From the NCBI GenBank assembly GCA_025980465.1, contig JAICXJ010000002.1, positions 1 through 64,000 on the forward strand: a stretch of 64,000 nucleotides of DNA, in the 5' to 3' direction. Of this stretch, positions 17,273-25,227 are shown one piece after another. The notes under the pieces were generated by a model, which searched no databases, had not been told where the DNA came from, and saw only the letters and a program-made list of their open reading frames with translations. The stretch is from Frankiales bacterium (GTDB lineage: Bacteria; Actinomycetota; Actinomycetes; JAFAQI01). The translations under genes were made by a program, and so were the position numbers. Numbering within the stretch: position 1 is the stretch's first letter; every line of letters begins with the position of its first letter.

Positions 17273-18630
17273 GCGAGTCGACTCGGCTCCGCAATGTGTC
17301 TGTCGATGGCGAGGTCGTCGACTGCCTCGTCGTCGGCGACCGAATCGCGGCGCTCGGCTCATCGGTGGATGCCGGCGACGCCGAGATCGATGGAGCCGGC
17401 GGGGCGTTGCTTCCGGGACTGGCCGACCATCACCTGCACCTGTTCGCGATGGCCGCTGCTGCGATGTCGGTCGACCTGTCCGGTTCCTCGTCGTACGACG
17501 AGCTCGTGCGCGCTGCGCGCGAACGCTCCGAGGTGCGCGCCGTCGGGTGGGACGAGGAACGACTCGGCGACCTTGACCGCGATCGACTCGACGCCCTCGC
17601 CGGAGCAACACCGACCCGGGTGCAACACCGCAGTGGGGCGGTGTGGGTGCTCAACTCGCCGGCCCTGGCCGGGCTCGACCAGGCGGGTGCACCAGCCGGA
17701 GCCGAGCGCGACGCCGCCGGCCGGCTGACCGGCAAGGTCTGGCGGGCGGATGACTGGCTCCGGTCAGCTGCGTCACCGCCCGACCTCGCCCAGGTCGGAT
17801 GTCGGTTGGCCGGCTACGGCATCACGGCGGTGACCGATGCGACACCCGACCTCGACGCCGCTGCGGTCGACGCCCTGATCGAGGCGAAGGAACGACGGTC
17901 GCTGCCGCAACGGCTTCACCTTCTCGGTGCCGACAGCGTGGCGGGCGAGGTCGGCCAGATAACCGTTGGCCCGCGCAAGCTGGTGCTCGCCGACCACGAC
18001 CTGCCGGCACCGGATGAGCTGGGCAAGACCGTCGCCGACCTACACGCTGAGGGACGGCCGGTGGCGATGCACTGCATTTCCCGGGCCGCGCTCGCGTTGG
18101 CGATCGCGGCATTGCGAGCCACCGGATCGTTACCGGGTGACCGGATCGAGCACTGCGCCGTCGCCGACCTCACGGCAATCGCGGAGCTGGCTGCGTGTGG
18201 TGTCACAGTCGTGACGCAGCCCTCGCTTCTCGCTCGGCGAGGCGACGACTACCTGGACCGGCATCCACCTGACGAGCACGCCGACCTCTGGCGCTACCGC
18301 TCGTTTCTCGGCGCTGGAATCCGGGTGGTCCCGAGCAGCGATGCGCCGTACGGCGACGCCAATCCCTGGTCGACGATCCGCGCTGCGCGAGACCGCGCGA
18401 CCGCATCGGGTCGGGTGCTCGGTGCCTCCGAGCGGGTTGCAGCGGCGGTCGCGCTCGGCGGCTTGCTGAGGCCGGTGACGGATCCAGCCGCCCCACCGCG
18501 TCGGATCGCCGTGGGCGCACCGGCCGACCTGATGCTGCTCGGCGTACCGCTCGACGTCGCCCTCGCCGAACCCAGCGCCGAGGTTGTCGGCGCGACGATC
18601 ATCGCCGGGCGGGTCGTGTATCGCCGCTAG
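17269..18630 (+). CDS. Amidohydrolase family protein (YtcJ-like)
   Basis: 453 residues; GTG 17269 overlaps the previous stop (GTGA), the pattern used repeatedly here, though ATG 17254 is in frame. The metal motif LLPGLADHHLHLF comes after a small N-terminal beta domain; later HCISRAALALAIAAL and RIEHCAVADLTA provide further metal-ligand histidines, and VPSSDAPYGDANPW carries the catalytic Asp. The C-terminus closes the beta sandwich (GAPADLMLLG, IIAGRVVYRR). Likely hydrolyses an amide or cyclic amide. Third gene of the crotonase/CoA-transferase operon. Confidence 0.88.
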   Translation: MSESTRLRNVSVDGEVVDCLVVGDRIAALGSSVDAGDAEIDGAGGALLPGLADHHLHLFAMAAAAMSVDLSGSSSYDELVRAARERSEVRAVGWDEERLGDLDRDRLDALAGATPTRVQHRSGAVWVLNSPALAGLDQAGAPAGAERDAAGRLTGKVWRADDWLRSAASPPDLAQVGCRLAGYGITAVTDATPDLDAAAVDALIEAKERRSLPQRLHLLGADSVAGEVGQITVGPRKLVLADHDLPAPDELGKTVADLHAEGRPVAMHCISRAALALAIAALRATGSLPGDRIEHCAVADLTAIAELAACGVTVVTQPSLLARRGDDYLDRHPPDEHADLWRYRSFLGAGIRVVPSSDAPYGDANPWSTIRAARDRATASGRVLGASERVAAAVALGGLLRPVTDPAAPPRRIAVGAPADLMLLGVPLDVALAEPSAEVVGATIIAGRVVYRR

Positions 18631-18637
18631 CTGTGGC

Positions 18638-19192
18638 TAGGAGCCTAAACGACGCTGTACCCGAATCTCCATGTCGCGCGGCATGCCATAGGGCCGCGAC
18701 CGTTCGTACTTCAGAGCCGCCTCTCGCGACATCGCGGCCTGCTCCGCATACAGCCGTTTCATCCACCGACATGCCCCAAACCGGAACGAAGCCCCACCTG
18801 CCGTGGGTATCGGCGAACTCGGCCGAGCTGCCGGCGACGATCAGGTCGCACCCGAGCGCCACCTCCAGCGAGCCGGTCAGGCAGTAGCCGCGCACTTTGG
18901 CGATCGTGATCTGGGGCAGCGCCTCGAGTGCGTCGATCGTCTCCGCCGCGAAGTGCGGTGTGGGCGGTGAGGCTCCGCCGGTCTGCCGCAGGTCGTTGCC
19001 GGCGCCGAAGCAGTCGCCGGCGCCGGTGAGTCCGACGGCTCCGATGCTCGGGTCGGCAGCGAGATCGTCGATGTGGCCGCGTAGCGCGATGAACATCTCG
19101 GTGGTGATCGCGTTGAGCTTCTCGGGCCGGTTCAGGGTCAGGGTGGCGACCTGATCCGAATCCGCTCGATCGACGACGCCGGTCACGTCCAC
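18638..19192 (-). pseudogene. Enoyl-CoA hydratase, frameshifted and internally deleted
   Basis: From GTG 19192 the minus strand reads a normal crotonase start (TLTLNRPEKLNAITTEMF, AGDCFGAGNDLRQTGG, GYCLTGSLEVALGCDL, HGRWGFVPVWGMS). After GMS, about base 18767, that frame becomes non-homologous and runs on to 18599, overlapping the amidohydrolase end. A shift at 18763-18769 opens a frame reading WMKRLYAEQAAMSREAALKY then ERSRPYGMPRDMEIRVQRR with a stop at 18638-18640; this resembles a normal crotonase C-terminus (AxKRLL...YERxxPxGMPxDM). About 60 residues expected between the two parts are missing. So both a frameshift and a deletion are inferred. Confidence 0.7.
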
Positions 19193-19208
19193 TGTTATAT
19201 CTAGTGGA
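19188..19208. promoter_or_regulatory. Perfect inverted repeat over a divergent promoter
   Basis: TCCACT and AGTGGA flank a 9-base AT-rich centre (GTTATATCT) that also looks like a -10 element. It sits over the start codon of the decayed enoyl-CoA hydratase and 21 bases before the MBL-fold gene, so a repressor here would control both directions. Spacing fits a dimeric helix-turn-helix regulator. The regulator is not identified. Confidence 0.45.
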
Positions 19209-19229
19209 ACCGCGCCGAGAGGATCGACT

Positions 19230-20045
19230 GTGACCGCTACCACCGTCGGCGAGATTCGGATCGACCCGGTGCTCGACGGCATCTTGCGCACCCCGCCCGA
19301 GCACGCACTGATCCGACCCGGTGACGACGACGCGTGGGCCGCTCACGCCGACCTGCTCGACGCCGACGGCATGCTTCCGCTTCCAGTCGGCGGCTACCTG
19401 GTCCGCACCGGCGAGCGGGTGATCCTCGTCGACGCCGGACTCGGACCGCTGACCGGCGACGGCATCAGCTGCGGCGAGCTGCTCGACAACCTCGCGGCGC
19501 TTGGGTACCAGCCCGGGGACATCACCGACGTACTGCTCACCCACTTGCACTTCGACCATGTGGGCTGGGTCGCGCAGAAAGGCGTGGTCGTCTTCGAACG
19601 CGCGACGTATCGCTGTCACGAGCAGGACTGGGCGCATTTCGTCACAGCTCCCGACGCAGCGGAAGGCGCGCGCCGCAAACTCACCCCGATCGCCGATCGG
19701 CTGGAACCCTTCGCCGGCGACACCACCATCGCGACCGGCGTCGACACCAGAGACGCGCCGGGCCACACCCCGGGCTCGACCGTCGTGGTGGTGTCGAGCG
19801 GTGAGGAGCGGGCGTTGCTATTGGGTGACGTCGTCCATTGCCCATTCGAGTTCACCGAGCCGGACTGGGAGGCGTTGTTCGACGTTGACCCGAAGCTCGC
19901 GCAGCGGACCCGGGAGGCGCTGGCCCGGGAAGTCGAGAACACCGACGTCCGCATGGTCGGCGCGCACTTCGACGGCATGACGTTCGGCCGGCTGATCTCC
20001 AGCGGCGCCGGCACCCAGTGGCGGAACGACGCAACAGCCGGCTGA
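19230..20045 (+). CDS. MBL-fold metallo-hydrolase
   Basis: 271 residues from GTG 19230 with GAGAGGA at 19217-19223. The metal motif is THLHFDHVGW (HxHxDH) near residue 107, with a further histidine in APGHTPGSTVVVV and the Asp of LLLGDVVHCP; the last histidine is in GAHFDG. All ligand positions of a di-zinc beta-lactamase-fold hydrolase are present. Likely a lactonase/esterase or thioesterase-like enzyme of the AHL-lactonase-like branch; substrate unknown. Divergent from the broken enoyl-CoA hydratase. Confidence 0.88.
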   Translation: MTATTVGEIRIDPVLDGILRTPPEHALIRPGDDDAWAAHADLLDADGMLPLPVGGYLVRTGERVILVDAGLGPLTGDGISCGELLDNLAALGYQPGDITDVLLTHLHFDHVGWVAQKGVVVFERATYRCHEQDWAHFVTAPDAAEGARRKLTPIADRLEPFAGDTTIATGVDTRDAPGHTPGSTVVVVSSGEERALLLGDVVHCPFEFTEPDWEALFDVDPKLAQRTREALAREVENTDVRMVGAHFDGMTFGRLISSGAGTQWRNDATAG

Positions 20046-20461
20046 TCGGATGTCTGCACCGAGGACTAACTCGCTCGTCGGGGCCCTGGAACGCCCTCTT
20101 CGGCACTGTGCCGAGCACCGTCGCCGACGGTATCGGCACCTCGGTTCGCGAGTGCGTCGTAGCGGTCAGCTATGACCCACTCGGCGCATTCGCGGAGACG
20201 GCACCCGTCGAGATGCGCGAAATTGGTGAATAACGGCCCCGGATCCACCAACTTTGTGCATCTCGAGGTCGACTCCGAGCGCCGGATCTGGCTCCCAGCT
20301 GGCGGATTTACTGAGTGCGATGTACCTGCACATACAGACGCTCGAGGGTCAACCGGTACCGGTCCCGACAATGGCCACGCGGGCCTCAGGCGCGGCGTGG
20401 AGTGGAGTGGACGAACAGCGTCGGCGGGAGCGGGTGCGGTGACCGTCGGGGCCGCGCAGCC
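20046..20461. other. Intergenic stretch without a recognisable gene
   Basis: About 415 bases. Several short frames are open on both strands but their translations are compositionally random and none carries a family motif or a convincing ribosome site. No tRNA, inverted repeats of IS type or attachment site was seen. With the frameshifted gene next to it this looks like decaying DNA. Confidence 0.5.
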
Positions 20462-20850
20462 CTATGGTCCAGATGTCACGAGGAGCGCCGGCAGCTTGAA
20501 CGACCTACCGTCCTTGCGCCTCACGAGTGGAACAACTTGCTTGAGCTTTCCGAAGTCGCTTCGACACACGTCAATGGCGGAGATGTCGCTTCTCTTCGCG
20601 CGATGGGGCCGCAGTGCAGTCACCAAGATGCGCTGCGGGTCGCGTAGACCCGGCCCCATGTCATCATGCTGCCCGCCCGAAGCGCGCCTATCGAGAAGAG
20701 GAAGCCAACGACGCCTTGCCACGTCCCAGCGATCATCAGAGCAAGGCCTATGAAGAAAAGAAACACCCCTGCACAAAGGTCGATCACCCCGCAGACCCTC
20801 AGCGTGATCTCCCGCTTCCTGGGCTTAAGGGTGAACGAGGAAGCAGTCAC
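20462..20850 (-). pseudogene. Small PH-domain-like membrane protein, frameshifted
   Basis: From GTG 20850 the minus strand encodes FTLKPRKREITLRVCG, two membrane helices (CAGVFLFFIGLALMIAG and GVVGFLFSIGALRAG) and GRVYATRSA before a stop at about 20620. Switching frame near 20630-20645 continues with RILVTALRPHRAKRSD, ISAIDVCRSDFGKLKQ and KDGRSFKLPALL, ending at 20462. The joined product has the layout of actinobacterial PH-domain proteins: two helices then a one-domain beta fold containing a VRN/W-x-I and DG-R-x-LPAL pattern. A single-base indel is inferred. Base composition is lower in G+C than neighbours. Confidence 0.5.
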
Positions 20851-21039
20851 GCCCGGGAGCGTAGAGCGTGGTGGCTGTCCCGAACGGGACCAAGCGATAA
20901 CAAGTAGCCGGTTCTGTTCTTTCAGAGCAGGTCAGGTGCGTGCGATTTGGATCTTCCCCGTCGGGTTGCGCCAGATCGTCCAGGGTGCCTGACGCCCTCC
21001 TGATAGCACAGCTTGACTGTGGCGCACTTCTGGCTCACT

Positions 21040-21063
21040 ATTCACCTAGTTATCTAGATGAAT
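21040..21063. promoter_or_regulatory. Palindromic operator of the GntR/ABC operon
   Basis: A 24-base sequence of which 20 positions are symmetric; outer arms ATTCA/TGAAT and inner arms CTAG/CTAG around an AT-rich centre. It lies 39 bases upstream of the GntR regulator start and overlaps plausible -10 sequence (TAGTTAT/TATCTAGAT). YtrA-subfamily GntR proteins usually bind such a site and repress their own ABC operon, so autoregulation is inferred. Confidence 0.6.
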
Positions 21064-21101
21064 AGCCCGCCTCGGTTACTCCGCAGCGAACGGTGGTCCT
21101 G

Positions 21102-21494
21102 ATGATCGAGTTCCACCTCGACAGCCGGTCCGGTGTCTCGCCGTACCTGCAGATCGTGCAGCAGGTCCGCCACGGGCTGCGGCTGGGCATGCTGGAGTCC
21201 GGCGAGCAGCTCCCGACCGTCAAGGACGTCGTTGCGAGGCTCGCGATCAACCCGAACACGGTCCTGAAGGCCTACCGCGAGCTCGAGCACGCGGGCCTTG
21301 TCACCGCGCGCCAGGGTGTCGGGACGTTCGTCACCGGCTCACTCGGCCCGACCCCGATCGGAGGTCACGGTCCACTGCGCCGCGATCTCGAGAAATGGCT
21401 TGCGAAGGCACGTCGGGCCGGGCTGGATGACGAAAGCATCGAGGCGCTGTTTCGCGACACATTTCGCTTCGAATCCGCGCAGGACATAGCGTGA
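21102..21494 (+). CDS. GntR family (YtrA-like) transcriptional regulator
   Basis: 130 residues from ATG 21102 (GTG 21093 possible). N-terminal winged HTH: SGVSPYLQIVQQVRHGLRLG, LESGEQLPTVKDVVARLAI, NPNTVLKAYRELEHAGLV and the GVGTFV wing. The short C-terminus lacks the FadR or UTRA ligand domains, as in the YtrA subfamily. The GTG of the ABC ATPase gene overlaps its stop (GTGA), and a palindrome lies just upstream. Probably a ligand-responsive repressor of the transporter. Confidence 0.92.
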   Translation: MIEFHLDSRSGVSPYLQIVQQVRHGLRLGMLESGEQLPTVKDVVARLAINPNTVLKAYRELEHAGLVTARQGVGTFVTGSLGPTPIGGHGPLRRDLEKWLAKARRAGLDDESIEALFRDTFRFESAQDIA

Positions 21495-22387
21495 CCGCCG
21501 CCATCGCCGCCGTCGGCCTCGGCAAGCAGTACGGCCGTAATTGGGCGCTGAAAGATTGCACCGTCGAGATCCCGAGCGGCCGGATCTGCGGGCTGGTCGG
21601 CCCGAACGGCGCCGGCAAGACGACGTTGCTCAACCTCGCCGTAGGGCTGCTCGCCCCGACCGAGGGGCGGATCCGGGTAGCCGGCGGAGCGCCGGCCGCG
21701 GGCCCCGAGCAACTCGGCAAAGTGGGCTTCGTCGCCCAGGACACCCCGACCTACGAGGGGCTGTCGGTGGCGGATCATCTGCGGCTCGGCGAGGCGATGA
21801 ACCCAACCTGGGATCGCGATCTGGCGTCGGAGCGGGTTGCCACCCTGGCGACCGACCTGAAGAAGAAGGCCGGCAACCTCTCGGGTGGGCAGCGGGCGCA
21901 GCTCGCCCTGACCCTCGCAGTGGCCAAACGCCCTGAACTGCTCATCCTCGATGAGCCGGTTGCGAGCCTCGACCCGCTCGCGCGCCGCGACTTCCTGCGG
22001 AGTCTGACCGCCTACGTCGCAGAGGTCGGGGTGAGCGTGGTGCTGTCCTCGCATCTCGTGGCAGACCTCGAGCGGGTCTGCGACTACGTCGTCGTGCTGG
22101 TGCAGTCGCGGGTCCAGCTGGCCGGCGATGTCGATGAGATGCTCGCCACTCATCGTCGAATCGTCGGGCCCCGCCGCGACCCGGCGTCGTTGCCGTCGGA
22201 GCAGACGGTGATCGAGGCCAGTCACACCGATCGGCAGTCGACCATGTTGGTCCGCACCTCCGCGCCGATCCACGATCCGGCCTGGCAGGTCGAGGAGGTC
22301 AGCTTGGAAGACGTGGTCCTCGCGTACATGGGCGGTACGGCGGAGGCCAGCACGACTGGCCGGCCGACGCTGGAGGTGGCGCAGTGA
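21491..22387 (+). CDS. ABC transporter ATP-binding protein
   Basis: 298 residues. Walker A GPNGAGKTTLLN near residue 38, Q-loop in VGFVAQDTPTYEG, signature NLSGGQRAQLAL and Walker B LLILDEPVASLDP, then the switch-histidine region VVLSSHLV. A C-terminal about 80-residue domain is typical of drug/peptide ABC-2 exporters. Overlaps both the regulator upstream and the permease downstream (GTGA each). Confidence 0.95.
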   Translation: MTAAIAAVGLGKQYGRNWALKDCTVEIPSGRICGLVGPNGAGKTTLLNLAVGLLAPTEGRIRVAGGAPAAGPEQLGKVGFVAQDTPTYEGLSVADHLRLGEAMNPTWDRDLASERVATLATDLKKKAGNLSGGQRAQLALTLAVAKRPELLILDEPVASLDPLARRDFLRSLTAYVAEVGVSVVLSSHLVADLERVCDYVVVLVQSRVQLAGDVDEMLATHRRIVGPRRDPASLPSEQTVIEASHTDRQSTMLVRTSAPIHDPAWQVEEVSLEDVVLAYMGGTAEASTTGRPTLEVAQ

Positions 22388-23430
22388 TCTGGGTGAGCTG
22401 GCGGCAGTTCCGTTCGAATGCGATCGTCGGCGCGGCCGGGCTGGTAGCGCTCACCGTCGTACTCCTCCTCACCGGGATCCACCTCGAGCACCTGTACTCG
22501 ACCTTCAAGGCCGAGCGGGCGAGCTGCACCTTGTCCTGTGCCTCGCTGCGTCAGAACTTCCTCGACAACTACCGGCATGTCCGCTTGCTCGGGTCGGTGC
22601 TGGTCGGCGTACCCGCTGTGATCGGGATCTTCTGGGGCGCGCCGCTCGTCGCCCGGGAGCTCGAGACCGGATCATTCCGGTTGGCGTGGACACAGGGCGT
22701 CACTCGTCGACGGTGGCTCGCGACCAAGATGGCGCTCGTCGGTCTCGCCAGCGCCGCCGCCGCCGGTCTCTACAGCCTCGCGATCACGTGGTGGGCGTCG
22801 CCGCTCGACGCAGTCAACAACAACCGGATCGGTACGGCGCTGTTCTCCCAACGCGGAATCGTGCCGATCGGCTACGCGCTGTTCGCGTTCGCCCTTGGCG
22901 TCGTAGCGGGGTTGGCGTTCAAGCGGACGCTTCCCGCGATGGCCACCACGCTGGTCGGCTTCATCACAGCCCGAGGTCTCACCGAGTTCCTGCTTCGCAA
23001 GCACCTGATCCCGGCCAAGAACGCCACGTTCGCCTTGACGTCGTCCCGCGGGATCGGCTTCAACCTCAGCCACGGCCAGTTTTCGCTCAGCCCGAACGGG
23101 AGCAGCTTCCCCGGTGCCTGGACCACCGGGAGCAAGATTGTCGACGCTTCCGGTCACGCGCCGACGGCCGCATTCATCCAGCATGCGTGCCCCGACCTGG
23201 GACGTTTCGCGGCGCCGCCTGGCGCTCACGCAATGCCTGCGCCGGGGTCGGTGGACCGTGCCTTCAGCCACTGCATCCAAACGATCGGCGCGAGGTATCA
23301 CGAGGTGGTGAGCTATCAGCCGGCCTCTCGGTTCTGGGCGCTGCAAGGTATGGAAACAGCGGTGTTCGTGATCGTGGCCGCGCTGCTTCTCGCCGGCTGC
23401 TTCGTTCTGATCCGCCGCCAGGTCGCCTGA
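22384..23430 (+). CDS. ABC-2 type permease
   Basis: 348 residues, start GTG overlapping the ATPase stop. Hydrophobic segments near residues 16-34, 72-92, 110-130, 155-175 and 182-200, then a long (about 110 residue) extracytoplasmic loop, and a last helix near 322-342. ELETGSFRLAWTQGVTRRRW is the cytoplasmic coupling-helix-like segment seen in actinobacterial ABC-2 permeases. Forms the membrane part of the exporter; substrate unknown, cell-envelope stress or antimicrobial export is usual for YtrA-linked systems. Confidence 0.88.
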   Translation: MIWVSWRQFRSNAIVGAAGLVALTVVLLLTGIHLEHLYSTFKAERASCTLSCASLRQNFLDNYRHVRLLGSVLVGVPAVIGIFWGAPLVARELETGSFRLAWTQGVTRRRWLATKMALVGLASAAAAGLYSLAITWWASPLDAVNNNRIGTALFSQRGIVPIGYALFAFALGVVAGLAFKRTLPAMATTLVGFITARGLTEFLLRKHLIPAKNATFALTSSRGIGFNLSHGQFSLSPNGSSFPGAWTTGSKIVDASGHAPTAAFIQHACPDLGRFAAPPGAHAMPAPGSVDRAFSHCIQTIGARYHEVVSYQPASRFWALQGMETAVFVIVAALLLAGCFVLIRRQVA

Positions 23431-23486
23431 GTTCTGGGGGTGCTCCCGGCCCACTGGGCGCCACCATGAGAATGCAACTCTCCGAT

Positions 23487-23500
23487 ATGGAATCATCCAT
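23487..23500. promoter_or_regulatory. Short inverted repeat at a possibly leaderless promoter
   Basis: ATGGA and TCCAT arms with a 4-base centre, ending 3 bases before the ATG of the DUF35 gene. There is no ribosome site before that ATG, and TATGGAAT here could act as a -10, so transcription may start at or near the ATG. Weak evidence. Confidence 0.25.
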
Positions 23501-23503
23501 TCG

Positions 23504-23908
23504 ATGACGCAGACCGCACCCTCCCGGATCCCGCTGGTCGACTATCTGGTGCTCGATCCCGAGCCGCATCTGGTCGCCCAGGAATGCACCAACTGTGGTG
23601 CTCGCTACTTCGACCACCGCGATGCGTGCGCGGGTTGCTTCGAAGACGAGTTCTCGCCCGTCGATGTGCCGCCCACGGGCGAGGTCACGGCCTTCACGAT
23701 CGTGTCCTACGCCCCGCCAGGGGTGGACGCACCGTTCGTCGGCGCGATCGTCGACTGCGGTGGCACTCCGGTGCGGGCCAACCTGCGCGACGTCGAGCCG
23801 ACGCCTGAGCAGGTCACGCTGGGAATGAAGGTCGCACTCACGACGTACTCGCTCGGAACCGACAGCGCGGGCACCGAGGCCATCGGCTTCGGCTTCGCGC
23901 CCGCGTAA
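23504..23908 (+). CDS. Zn-ribbon/OB-fold (DUF35) protein, thiolase partner
   Basis: 134 residues. A rubredoxin-like zinc ribbon is visible as ECTNCGARYFDHRDACAGC (CxxC-x11-CxxC), followed by an OB-fold half with GEVTAFTIVSYAPP and PFVGAIVDCGG. DUF35 proteins form complexes with thiolase-like or acyl-CoA-handling enzymes, often as substrate channel partners. The thiolase begins 12 bases downstream with its own AAGGAG. Steroid or branched acyl-CoA side-chain metabolism is a common context but is inferred here. Confidence 0.9.
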   Translation: MTQTAPSRIPLVDYLVLDPEPHLVAQECTNCGARYFDHRDACAGCFEDEFSPVDVPPTGEVTAFTIVSYAPPGVDAPFVGAIVDCGGTPVRANLRDVEPTPEQVTLGMKVALTTYSLGTDSAGTEAIGFGFAPA

Positions 23909-23920
23909 GGAGACAACAGC

Positions 23921-25123
23921 ATGGCATCTGGCGACGTCTGGATCCTCGGGATCACCATGACGAAGTTCGGCAAGCGACCGGAGACCGACACGGTCGGGCT
24001 GGCCGCCGAGGCCACCCGCGGGGCGCTGAAGGACGCCGGTGTCTCGATGCGAGATGTCGGGGTGCTCGCGGCCGGGAACCTGATGGGGGGCGGCGCGCTC
24101 GGTCAGCAGCTGCAGAAGCAGGTCGGCCAGACCGGCATCCCCGTCTACAACGTCGCCAACGCCTGCGCGACCGGCGCGACCGCGCTGCGCACCGCAATCA
24201 TGGCGATCAAGGCGGGCGAGGTCGACATGGGTCTCGCGGTCGGCGTCGAGAAGCTTTCCGGGGCCGGACTGCTCGGTGTCAGGGGCCCGCGTGCCCAGAG
24301 CGACACCTGGCAGCCGGAGGGTCGGCAGGGCGCGATCATGGGTCTCGACGGTCGGGTCAACACCGACAACATGCCCGGCACCTTCGCCCAGATCGGGATG
24401 GAGTACGGCCACAAGTACGGCGGCGTCAGCTTCGAGTTGTTCGCCCGGATCAGCGAGAAGAACCATGGCCACTCGACGCTGAACCCGCTCGCCGCCTACA
24501 ACAAGGCGATGAGCAAGGAACAGATCATGAGCGACGTCATGATCGCCTACCCCAACACCCGGCCGATGTGCTCGGCGAACTGCGACGGCGCGGCCGCGGC
24601 GGTCGTGGTCAGCGACGAGAAGCTGAAGACCCTCTCCGACGACCAGCGCAAGCGTGCGATCCGGGTCGCGGCCTCGGTGTTGACGACCGACCCGTACGAG
24701 GTCGGCTGCCAGGTGCTGCCGAACGTCAACACGCTAACCAAGAACGCCGCGAAGCAGGCGTACGAGACGGCGGGCGTCTCGCCCGAGGACCTCGATCTGG
24801 TCGAGCTGCACGACTGCTTCGCCACCGCCGAACTGGTGCACTACGACAACCTGATGCTCTGCGACGAGGGCAACGCAGTCGACTTCTTCGAGTCCGGCGC
24901 GCCGCACCGCGACGGCCGGCTGCCGGTGAACGTCTCCGGCGGCCTCCAGTCGAAGGGTCACCCGATCGCTGCCACCGGCATCGCGAACATCTGGGAGATC
25001 TGCCATCACCTGCGCGGGGAGGCCGGCGATCGCCAGATCCAGGGCGCGAAGGTCGGGCTGGCGCACGTGATCGGACTCGGTTCGGCCTGCGGCGTACACA
25101 TCCTCGAAAAGGCCGCTGCCTGA
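23921..25123 (+). CDS. SCP-x/lipid-transfer type thiolase
   Basis: 400 residues from ATG 23921 with AAGGAG at 23907-23912. The nucleophile is in VANACATGATALRTA (Cys about residue 87); LVELHDCFATAE and GGLQSKGHPIAATG carry the histidine region; GLGSACGVH closes the active site. The sequence is of the nonspecific lipid-transfer protein/acetyl-CoA acetyltransferase branch rather than the FadA branch (contrast the gene at 1940). Works with the adjacent DUF35 protein in thiolytic or retro-aldol cleavage of acyl-CoAs. Confidence 0.92.
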   Translation: MASGDVWILGITMTKFGKRPETDTVGLAAEATRGALKDAGVSMRDVGVLAAGNLMGGGALGQQLQKQVGQTGIPVYNVANACATGATALRTAIMAIKAGEVDMGLAVGVEKLSGAGLLGVRGPRAQSDTWQPEGRQGAIMGLDGRVNTDNMPGTFAQIGMEYGHKYGGVSFELFARISEKNHGHSTLNPLAAYNKAMSKEQIMSDVMIAYPNTRPMCSANCDGAAAAVVVSDEKLKTLSDDQRKRAIRVAASVLTTDPYEVGCQVLPNVNTLTKNAAKQAYETAGVSPEDLDLVELHDCFATAELVHYDNLMLCDEGNAVDFFESGAPHRDGRLPVNVSGGLQSKGHPIAATGIANIWEICHHLRGEAGDRQIQGAKVGLAHVIGLGSACGVHILEKAAA

Positions 25124-25227
25124 GCTCATTTGGCGCAATTGCCCCATCTGGCCTGTAACGCTGCCGCGCTGAGCGTCGATTACCAGGAAAGCAAAGCTCC
25201 TGTCCGACCCCCGCGGAGGTAGTCCTC

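Noticed and set aside
16058-17611. 517-codon minus-strand frame over the CoA-transferase and amidohydrolase
   Set aside because: Extremely Arg-rich translation without motifs; the plus strand genes are coupled by ATGA/GTGA.
20046-21039. Possible mobile element or tRNA-linked insertion in the gene-poor stretch
   Set aside because: No transposase, integrase, terminal repeats or tRNA-like fold was found; only a frameshifted membrane protein.
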